Source of the DNA: Ferrovaceae bacterium | Lineage (GTDB): Bacteria > Pseudomonadota > Gammaproteobacteria > Burkholderiales > Ferrovaceae | Length of the DNA stretch: 64,000 nucleotides | Direction: 5' to 3' | NCBI GenBank assembly: GCA_027311025.1 | Contig: DAICZS010000002.1 | Location: forward strand, 62,001 to 126,000 | In this document: positions 9,317-15,620 of the stretch, piece after piece | Layout of the letters: every line of letters begins with the position of its first letter | Position numbering within the stretch: position 1 is the stretch's first letter | The notes under the pieces: generated by a model | What the model was told of the DNA's origin: nothing | The model's database searches: none | The model's input: only the letters and a program-made list of their open reading frames with translations | Position numbers and translations under genes: made by a program

Positions 9317-10497
9317 ATTCTGGCAATAGCCATTGGCTGAATTTTAAGCGCCTCAGCGTATATCCAATAATTTTTTTTTCTTTATACATAATCATCGGCG
9401 TGGGTGCGGTGTGTTATTGGTGGTCTCAAGGATCTCCGCACAACATGATCGTTTCAGACCAAACCGTATTCTGGACGGCAGCACAGATGGCCATATCGGG
9501 GCATGCTGCTGAAGCTTATATTCCAGATCAACTACATAAAGCGATGGCCCTGATTGCGCCTGACATAAAAGGTGCTTATGGCTGGTTTTATCCGCCTACG
9601 TTCTATCTCCTGATCCTGCCTTTGGGGCTGCTTCCTTATTGGGGTGCATATGGTTGTTTTATGATTGTTTCAGTGACGGCCTATGTTGCTGTATTTAGAA
9701 AAATCGCCATAGGAAAAACAGCGATGTGGTTGCTGGCAGCATTCCCTGGAATCTGGATTAATCTACTCACCGGACAGAATGGTTTACTTACAGCAGCACT
9801 AGCTGGTGCTGCCCTATTATCATTGGAAAGGAAAGGCATCCAGGCAGGAATATTGATCGGCCTGCTGGTGGTAAAGCCGCACTTGGCACTTTTTTTCCCA
9901 GTGGCATTGATAGCCCATAAAGCCTGGAGAATACTGATAATTTCTGTCTTGACTGCCTTGTTATACATGAGCATTAGTGTATTGTATCTGGGGCCTGATT
10001 CCCTCGATGCATGGCAACATAGCCTGGATATCGCACGTACCATTATGGAAAATGGCAAGACATCCCCAATGATGCCAACCATATTTTCATTTATGCGACT
10101 ACTAGGCGCAGCGCCATTGATCTCATATGCGGTACATGGGTTAGTGTCAATATGGGCGGCGACTATCGTTTGGATCGTCTGGCGTTCAGAAGTCACTTGC
10201 CCTTTGAAAGCAGCATCGCTGATGACAGCAACTATGCTAGCCAGCCCTTATTTATTTGAATACGATTTGGCATGGCTTGGGTTGCCTATTGCCTGGATCG
10301 CAAAAATTAGTATCGAATCGACATGGACGCCTGGAGATAGGGAAGCACTTCTGGCTGCCTGGATCCTTCCTTTGGTTGTGGTTGTGTTTGCATTGCTCAC
10401 AAAAATTCAGATTGGTCCTTTTGTCTCTGCGGCCTTACTGTGGACAATTACAAGACGTGTTCCAGGATTCAAATACTGGGAGTGGCGAAAAACATGA
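9313..10497 (+). CDS. GT87-family polytopic glycosyltransferase, paralogue 2
   Basis: A 394-residue paralogue of its upstream neighbour. ATG 9313 overlaps the preceding stop (ATGA) and aligns the conserved NSHWLNFKRL N terminus. A frame extension to TTG 9238 would duplicate upstream coding sequence and is rejected. Same blocks: VSDQTVFWTAAQMAISGH (D49), YGWFYPPTFYLLILPLGLLPY, NLLTGQNGLLTAALAG, KPHLALFFPVALIAHKAWR, SPYLFEYDLAWLGLPIAWI. About nine or more hydrophobic segments. Substrate cannot be read from the sequence. Translational coupling implies a fixed ratio to paralogues 1 and 3. Confidence 0.8.
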   Translation: MNSGNSHWLNFKRLSVYPIIFFSLYIIIGVGAVCYWWSQGSPHNMIVSDQTVFWTAAQMAISGHAAEAYIPDQLHKAMALIAPDIKGAYGWFYPPTFYLLILPLGLLPYWGAYGCFMIVSVTAYVAVFRKIAIGKTAMWLLAAFPGIWINLLTGQNGLLTAALAGAALLSLERKGIQAGILIGLLVVKPHLALFFPVALIAHKAWRILIISVLTALLYMSISVLYLGPDSLDAWQHSLDIARTIMENGKTSPMMPTIFSFMRLLGAAPLISYAVHGLVSIWAATIVWIVWRSEVTCPLKAASLMTATMLASPYLFEYDLAWLGLPIAWIAKISIESTWTPGDREALLAAWILPLVVVVFALLTKIQIGPFVSAALLWTITRRVPGFKYWEWRKT

Positions 10498-11687
10498 CGG
10501 TAGGAGATTATTGGTTAAATTCATCGCGCATCAAATTCTATAGTGGATTGACTCTGGTATTTTTCCTGACGTTTGCCTTTGGATTTATCTGGTTTTCAAA
10601 TTTTGTCAGCCCCAAAGGTTACGACATTGTTTCTGATCTTACCGTCTTCTGGTCAGCTTCTAACCTTGCATTGAATGGGCATGCCTCAGACGCTTACATC
10701 GTTTCAAAGTTACGCGAATTTGTACTGATGTTTTATCCGGATGTTAAGGAAACATTTGGATGGTTTTATCCACCTTCATTTTATTTGCTCATCCTGCCGT
10801 TAGGATTGCTTCCTTATGTCCCAGCGTATTTTGCGTTTATTTTACCTACTCTCGCATTTTATACATTGGTCGTTCTGCGCATCGTTAAAAATACTGAAGC
10901 CCGTTGGGTGCTGGCATCGTTTTCTGGATTATGGATTAATCTTCTTAGAGGGCAGAATGGTTTTCTGACAGCTGCCATAGGCGGATTGGCACTGCTTCGC
11001 TTGGAAAAGCATCCCCTATTTTCGGGTGTAGTGCTGGGATTACTATCAATCAAGCCTCACTTGGCGCTGATGTTTCCAGTTGCCCTGATTGCGATAGGCG
11101 CCTGGCGCACACTGATTACAGCATTTTTTTCTGCTCTTGCCATACTGATTGCTGGTATGGCGATACTGGGAGTTGACACATTCCCAGCATGGATTCATAG
11201 CCTCAATGTGGCTCGCCAATTCACGGAAAATAATGGTCCTTCATACTGGATCCATATGCCGACCATATTTGCATTTTGCCGTTTGTTTGGTGCCTCCATT
11301 GCTGTTTCATACACTGCTCATATCCTTGTAGCTGTTGGAGCAACATCTGCTGTGTGGTGGGTTTGGCATTATTGTCGTGAATATACCCTGCGCGCAGCAA
11401 CACTAACCACCTCAACACTCTTGGTCAGTCCTTATATCCTGGAATACGATTTGACGTGGCTTGCACTTTCAGTAGCATGGATGAGCTCATTTTCATTGCA
11501 ACACGGATGGAAAATGGGCGAACGTGAGGTCATGATTCTGGTCTGGGCACTCCCACTGCTATGTAGCGTTGTCGCAAAAGCGACCACCATACAGCTCGGA
11601 CCATTGGGGGTACTATTACTTGAGTGGGTTATCCTGAGACGGGTGTGGCTGTTACGAAATGATGAATCGTGTCAACGCTGTCGATAG
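10494..11687 (+). CDS. GT87-family polytopic glycosyltransferase, paralogue 3
   Basis: A 397-residue paralogue with ATG 10494 overlapping the previous stop (ATGA). An in-frame GTG at 10440 is rejected because the protein family begins at the WLNSSRIKFY block. Conserved blocks: VSDLTVFWSASNLALNGH (D48), TFGWFYPPSFYLLILPLGLLPY, NLLRGQNGFLTAAIGGLALL, SIKPHLALMFPVALIAIGAWRTL, SPYILEYDLTWLALSVAWM. It ends 15 bp from the end of the convergent fourth paralogue, with no obvious terminator between them. Confidence 0.8.
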   Translation: MTVGDYWLNSSRIKFYSGLTLVFFLTFAFGFIWFSNFVSPKGYDIVSDLTVFWSASNLALNGHASDAYIVSKLREFVLMFYPDVKETFGWFYPPSFYLLILPLGLLPYVPAYFAFILPTLAFYTLVVLRIVKNTEARWVLASFSGLWINLLRGQNGFLTAAIGGLALLRLEKHPLFSGVVLGLLSIKPHLALMFPVALIAIGAWRTLITAFFSALAILIAGMAILGVDTFPAWIHSLNVARQFTENNGPSYWIHMPTIFAFCRLFGASIAVSYTAHILVAVGATSAVWWVWHYCREYTLRAATLTTSTLLVSPYILEYDLTWLALSVAWMSSFSLQHGWKMGEREVMILVWALPLLCSVVAKATTIQLGPLGVLLLEWVILRRVWLLRNDESCQRCR

Positions 11688-11701
11688 ATGCTACGAATCT
11701 A

Positions 11702-12877
11702 TTAAGCCGGACGAGCAATGATCCATCCACGACGCATGATTGAGAGCAGCAGCAGTAGCAATACCATTGGACCAATCTGAATGTGGGTAAACCAGGCGAT
11801 TGTGAAAAGTGCAATGGGCAACAACCACGCTGCAATTAATACCTCACGGTCTCCTGGCATCCAGCCTGCTTCAATTCCTGATTTTGCAACCCATGCAATA
11901 GCCAAAGCAATCCATGTCAGGTCGTAGAAGTATAGATAGGGGCTGACCAAAAAGGTTGCCGTCATAAGCGCGGCATTTTGCATTGCCTGATTCCTGCTGT
12001 ATCGCCAGATACGCCATACCATTACTGCAACGATAGCGGCGATCGTGAAGTGCAGGACATAGGCCCAAGCTATAGGAAAACCAACCAACCGTAATGCGGA
12101 AAATACTGTAGGCATGACGATTGCGATTGTGTCAGATTCAAGACACATTGCCTTGGCTTGCCCTATGCTTTGCAACCAGGCCATGAAAGTTCCCGGTCCC
12201 AATACAGTGACACTCACTCCCATCAGAACGGCTGCTACCATGCCTGCGGTAAAGATTGTGCGCCACGCGCCAATAGCAGATAACGCAACAGGAAACAAAA
12301 TTGCAAGTTGCGGCTTTATCGAAAGCAAGCCAATAAATATTCCTGACAGGATGGGCCGCTCACGCAAAAAGAGTAGAGCAGCTCCTGCGATCGCAGCCGT
12401 TAGAAATGCATTTTGCCCATCCATTATATTGATCCAGACAGCGGAATATCCGGCTAGACCCCATAATGCCAACCGATCCTGAATAATTTGACGAAAAACA
12501 GCTACATATCCAGCGAATGTACATGTCATAAAGATGAAATAGGAAGTCAGATACGGAAGCGTAGCCAAAGGAAAAATGACCAAGTAAAAAGTGGGCGGAT
12601 AAAACCATCCGAAGCGACCCGCTACGACAGATTTGTCCAGTGCTGAAACTGCATTCCATAATTTCGTGGAATTGTAGGCGTCTATTGCGTGACCGGTAAT
12701 GGCAAGGTGTGATGCCGCCCAAAATATCCGAAAGTCGGATATGAGTGAGATTCCATTTGAAATAACAAAATCCGAGTGAAAGAAAAGAGTACCGAAATAT
12801 AGCAACAGCATTAACTGCGAAACGCATGAGTAGAGTATGAAGCGTTTCCGGTTCAGCCAATGTGTTGACTTAATCAT
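11702..12877 (-). CDS. GT87-family polytopic glycosyltransferase, paralogue 4 (inverted)
   Basis: A fourth GT87/DUF2029 protein, 391 residues, convergent with the other three. I place the start at ATG 12877 (MIKSTHWLNRKRFILY), which matches the other paralogues; a longer frame from TTG 12916 would read through the duplicated 38-bp leader. Blocks: SLISDFRIFWAASHLAITGH (D48), GRFGWFYPPTFYLVIFPLATLPY, DGQNAFLTAAIAGAALL, SIKPQLAILFPVALSAIGAWRT, SPYLYFYDLTWIALAIAWV. The reading frame is intact. An IS3 element lies 42 bp upstream of the start and separates the gene from its original upstream region. Confidence 0.8.
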   Translation of the reverse strand: MIKSTHWLNRKRFILYSCVSQLMLLLYFGTLFFHSDFVISNGISLISDFRIFWAASHLAITGHAIDAYNSTKLWNAVSALDKSVVAGRFGWFYPPTFYLVIFPLATLPYLTSYFIFMTCTFAGYVAVFRQIIQDRLALWGLAGYSAVWINIMDGQNAFLTAAIAGAALLFLRERPILSGIFIGLLSIKPQLAILFPVALSAIGAWRTIFTAGMVAAVLMGVSVTVLGPGTFMAWLQSIGQAKAMCLESDTIAIVMPTVFSALRLVGFPIAWAYVLHFTIAAIVAVMVWRIWRYSRNQAMQNAALMTATFLVSPYLYFYDLTWIALAIAWVAKSGIEAGWMPGDREVLIAAWLLPIALFTIAWFTHIQIGPMVLLLLLLSIMRRGWIIARPA

Positions 12878-12881
12878 GCTG

Positions 12882-12919
12882 TGCCCAATCAAATTCTGTG
12901 TGGCATTTGACTTCAACTT
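12882..12919 (+). repeat. 38-bp direct repeat, left copy flanking the IS element
   Basis: These 38 bases (starting TGCCCAATCAAATTC and ending TTGACTTCAACTT) are identical to 14109-14146 and abut the left IS terminus exactly. On the minus strand the repeat contains a TTGAAG and a TTTGAT 17 bp apart, a possible -35/-10 pair for GT87 paralogue 4 (start 12877). A target-site duplication of this length is not expected for IS3 elements (normally 3-5 bp). Confidence 0.9.
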
Positions 12920-12946
12920 TGACCTGAGTGGCTAATTTGTAGCCGT

Positions 12947-13777
12947 TCAGACTGCGAATCCAACACCGATTTTAGACATTTCCAGCCGTGCCTGGGCCGG
13001 CGCTTTATAACTCAAGGCACTGTGCGGTCGTTGATGGTTGTAAAACTGTCGCCAGTTTTCAATCAGCGTCCGCGCTTCCCGCAGATCCCTGAACCATTCC
13101 CGATTCAGGCATTCGTCCCTCAACTTTCCATTGAAGCTTTCGACGAACCCGTTATGCCACGGCTTGCCGGGCGGTATGAACGCCGGTCCCACATTCTGGT
13201 CGCGCAGCCATTTCATGACACGGCTCGCTGTAAATTCCGCACCCTGGTCAGAACGGATGTATTCCGGCTTTCCATAGAGCCTCATCAGCCTGGTCAGTGT
13301 CAGGATCACATCCTGTGAAGTCAGCGAAGTCGCTACTTCAATGGCCAGGCATTCCCTGGTATGTTCATCCAGAACGCACAGCATCCGGAACGTGCGTTTC
13401 CCGGCCAGTCGATCATGAACGAAGTCATAGCTCCAGACATGGTTCGGCTTCACCGCACCAAGCAACCGCATGTCGCTGCCACAGCGCCGTCGCCGGGGAC
13501 GCCGCCTCGGCAAGCTCAGCCCCATCAGCGACCACAGGCGCTTAACCCGATCTTCCCCTTCACCAACCCAGGCGGCACTGCGCCGGTACCCGAAGCGCGG
13601 AAACTGCTGGGCGGTTTCCATCAGCCTGGCCCCCAGTTCCTGGTCCTTCTTCGGCTGCCTCAGCTCATAGCCTTCCACCCGGCGACTAAACCCCAAGTAG
13701 CGGCAGGATGCCCTTTTGGATACGCCCCGACCGGTCAAACAGGCCATCGCCTCGCGCCGACCTGTCGGGGAACTCAT
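12947..13777 (-). CDS. IS3-family transposase OrfB (DDE catalytic subunit)
   Basis: The 276-residue catalytic part of the transposase. It shows an N-terminal HTH_21-like region ([26 protein letters not shown]) and the integrase core with the DDE triad: Asp in [18 protein letters not shown], Asp in [16 protein letters not shown], and Glu in [17 protein letters not shown]. The ending with [14 protein letters not shown] is typical of the family. The start codon overlaps the OrfA stop (ATGA), and a run of seven A at the junction suggests that the active OrfAB fusion is made by -1 ribosomal frameshifting. Confidence 0.92.
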   Translation of the reverse strand: MSSPTGRREAMACLTGRGVSKRASCRYLGFSRRVEGYELRQPKKDQELGARLMETAQQFPRFGYRRSAAWVGEGEDRVKRLWSLMGLSLPRRRPRRRRCGSDMRLLGAVKPNHVWSYDFVHDRLAGKRTFRMLCVLDEHTRECLAIEVATSLTSQDVILTLTRLMRLYGKPEYIRSDQGAEFTASRVMKWLRDQNVGPAFIPPGKPWHNGFVESFNGKLRDECLNREWFRDLREARTLIENWRQFYNHQRPHSALSYKAPAQARLEMSKIGVGFAV

Positions 13778-14037
13778 TTTTTTCCGGCAAACTCCTTGAG
13801 CCCTTCGATCACCAACAGCTGCTCCGCAACCATGCGCTTGAGCTTGGTGTTCTCGGCTTCCAGATCCTTGAGCTTGCGGGCATCAGACACTTCCATGCTA
13901 CCGTATTTGCTTCTCCAGCGGAAGAAGGTCTGCTTGGTCACATTGTTCTTCCGGCAAACGTCATCAATCGTGACGCCTGGCTCTTCAGCCTCCCGCAAAA
14001 TGCGGATGACCTGTTCTTCCGAAAATCGCTTTTTCAT
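13774..14037 (-). CDS. IS3-family transposase OrfA (HTH DNA-binding subunit)
   Basis: An 87-residue protein. [17 protein letters not shown] and [19 protein letters not shown] form the HTH_Tnp_1 helix-turn-helix that binds the IS ends. The second half ([20 protein letters not shown]) is a leucine-zipper-like coiled coil used for multimerisation. It ends at GGA-AAA-AAA-TGA on the minus strand, a plausible slippery heptamer for the frameshift into OrfB. Confidence 0.92.
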   Translation of the reverse strand: MKKRFSEEQVIRILREAEEPGVTIDDVCRKNNVTKQTFFRWRSKYGSMEVSDARKLKDLEAENTKLKRMVAEQLLVIEGLKEFAGKK

Positions 14038-14108
14038 CTGTAAACCCCCTGGTAAAAGTTACCATAGGATTCACAGCCTGGCTGGCTACACGTTTGCCAC
14101 TCAGGTCA

Positions 14109-14146
14109 TGCCCAATCAAATTCTGTGTGGCATTTGACTTCAACTT
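14109..14146 (+). repeat. 38-bp direct repeat, right copy flanking the IS element
   Basis: Perfect copy of 12882-12919, directly adjoining the right IS terminus. Sequence identity stops exactly at both ends (next base T at 12920 versus C at 14147; preceding base G at 12881 versus A at 14108), so the duplicated unit is delimited by the IS junctions. Confidence 0.9.
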
Positions 14147-14261
14147 CACCGGAGCAAATCAAACCTGTATTGCATGCTCATATTGCAGTTCAATCAGGGG
14201 TTCGCAGCTGCGAATGGTTGAATTGATTATGTTTCCCCATTGTATTTGGGCTTTTGATTCA

Positions 14262-14290
14262 TTGACCACTGAAACGCCACACTATACATT
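14262..14290 (+). promoter_or_regulatory. Candidate promoter for the HigA-like gene
   Basis: TTGACC at 14262-14267 is followed after 17 bp by TACATT (14285-14290); TATACA (14283-14288) at 15 bp is an alternative reading. It lies 48 bp before the ATG of the HigA-like gene. Consensus match only. The rest of 14147-14261 shows no gene I can support; in particular no HigB toxin frame is seen there. Confidence 0.35.
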
Positions 14291-14337
14291 TGGTCTCAAG
14301 AAATCAACACTTGAATAGGCAGTTGGAGGCATCGCAA

Positions 14338-14649
14338 ATGGTTAACAAGATCAGCCCAAAACATCCAGGGGAAATCCTTCGGGATCATGTATTGCCTGCA
14401 TTGGGGCTCACTGTTACACAAGCCGCATCCCAACTTGGCGTCACACGAGCAGCGCTGTCCAGAGTCTTGAATGGGCACGCGGCGATATCACCTGAAATGG
14501 CATTAAGGCTAGAACTTTGGTTGGAAAAAGTACGTGGTGTTCGAGCCGATTTGTGGGTTACGAAACAAGCCTCATATGATTTGTGGCAGGTGCGTAGGAA
14601 ATTTAAACCTAAGGTAAAAGCTGCAAATGCACTAAAGCTAGCTGCATGA
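14338..14649 (+). CDS. higA: HigA/VapI-type antitoxin, apparently without a toxin partner
   Basis: A 103-residue XRE-family DNA-binding protein. ATG 14338 is chosen because GGAGG (14325-14329) lies at proper distance; an in-frame upstream start would add 16 atypical residues. HPGEILRDHVLPALGLTVTQAA followed by LGVTRAALSRVLNGHAAISPEMALRLELW (helix-turn-helix about residues 23-60) is diagnostic of HigA. HigA normally neutralises a HigB RNase and represses its operon through the palindromic operator. No HigB frame is found immediately up- or downstream, so it is an orphan antitoxin or a regulator. It sits between the IS element and rpfF. Confidence 0.82.
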   Translation: MVNKISPKHPGEILRDHVLPALGLTVTQAASQLGVTRAALSRVLNGHAAISPEMALRLELWLEKVRGVRADLWVTKQASYDLWQVRRKFKPKVKAANALKLAA

Positions 14650-14726
14650 ATCCGTCAGGGTTTCGGAACTAAGAGGGTACCAGTATTTTCAACCAAATTG
14701 ATACATCTGAAGCAAGGAGAAGGAAA

Positions 14727-15620
14727 ATGGAACTGATTTCAGACACAAAAGCCTTGTTAGATACAAAGTACACGCAAATCGCGACTGAATTTAACGCTGA
14801 GCACGGAGTGCTTTGGACACAGCTTAAGCAGGATGAAGTTCCATGTGTCACACTCCAATTTCTCAAAGAATTACAGCATCACCATGACTCAATTGAGAAT
14901 TCTGGAGGACAGCTTTGGATTGATGGAGATATGCATGTCATCCGTTATTCCGTTTCATCATCTTTAACACCCGGCGTATTTAGTTTGGGTGGGCAACTCT
15001 CTTTGTTTGGTGAGTTGATCAGAACAAAAAATCGTGATGCTCTGATGCATTACGGTATCGAATGCATCAACATGTTGTTCCCGCGAATGAATCGTTTTTA
15101 TTTACCGCTTACGACTATAGCACTTGTGCAGGGAGACGCACTTGGAGGCGGGTTTGAAGGGATTCTAGTCAGTGACGTCATCATCGCTGAAAGGGGGAGT
15201 CAAATGGGCTTTCCTGAAATCTTGTTTAATCTATTTCCAGGCATGGGTGCTTATAATTTACTTGCTCGCAAAGTTGGTACAGCACTTGCTGAAAAAATGA
15301 TCCTTGGCGGCAGAATCTATTCGGCCGAAGAGTTGCACGAAATGGGAATCGTAGATGTACTGGCAGAATCTGGTGCAGGAATTCAAGCTGTTTATGATTT
15401 TGTGAAGAAGCAAGAACGGCGCGCAAACGGATTTAGGGCAATTCAACAGGTACGGCAACGTTACAATCCAGTAACCTACGAAGAGCTTATGGACGTCATC
15501 CGGATTTGGGTTGACGCCGCCCTTCGCCTGAATGAAAAGGATCTAAAGGTGATGGATCGGTTTGTCCGTTCTCAGGAAAGGGCGTATTTAACAAAACAAG
15601 AGGAATATCTCACTGCGTAG
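14727..15620 (+). CDS. rpfF: DSF synthase RpfF
   Basis: A 297-residue crotonase-superfamily enzyme that makes a cis-2-unsaturated fatty acid (diffusible signal factor) from acyl-ACP, combining thioesterase and dehydratase activity. The start has a good AAGGAG upstream (near 14713). The two catalytic glutamates of RpfF are present with the right spacing: E144 in GDALGGGFEGILVSD and E164 in MGFPEILFNLFPGMGAY. The overall pattern (GGQLWIDGDMHVIRYSV, LFGELIRTKNRDALMHYG) is RpfF-like rather than a generic enoyl-CoA hydratase. Its 3' end overlaps the convergent sensor kinase gene by 11 bp, as part of an rpfF/rpfGC locus. Confidence 0.9.
   Translation: MELISDTKALLDTKYTQIATEFNAEHGVLWTQLKQDEVPCVTLQFLKELQHHHDSIENSGGQLWIDGDMHVIRYSVSSSLTPGVFSLGGQLSLFGELIRTKNRDALMHYGIECINMLFPRMNRFYLPLTTIALVQGDALGGGFEGILVSDVIIAERGSQMGFPEILFNLFPGMGAYNLLARKVGTALAEKMILGGRIYSAEELHEMGIVDVLAESGAGIQAVYDFVKKQERRANGFRAIQQVRQRYNPVTYEELMDVIRIWVDAALRLNEKDLKVMDRFVRSQERAYLTKQEEYLTA

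Larger units (their letters stand above)
12920..14108 (-). mobile_element. IS3-family insertion sequence, 1189 bp, apparently complete
   Basis: The element is bounded by imperfect inverted repeats of 42 bp, both beginning TGACCTGAGTGGC (12920-12961 and the complement of 14067-14108; 34 of 42 positions match). They enclose two overlapping minus-strand frames with IS3 organisation: OrfA (helix-turn-helix plus leucine zipper) and OrfB (DDE transposase). Both frames are open and key residues are present, so it is probably active or recently active. Its GC content is visibly higher than the flanking AT-rich DNA. The flanks carry a perfect 38-bp direct repeat rather than the short duplication usual for the family. 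Confidence 0.92.

Noticed and set aside
12878-12916. Longer start (TTG 12916) for GT87 paralogue 4
   Set aside because: It would translate the 38-bp repeat; the ATG at 12877 matches the other paralogues exactly.
13361-14137. 258-residue plus-strand open frame across the IS element
   Set aside because: Antisense to the transposase genes, with no family features; the minus-strand frames carry the DDE triad and HTH.
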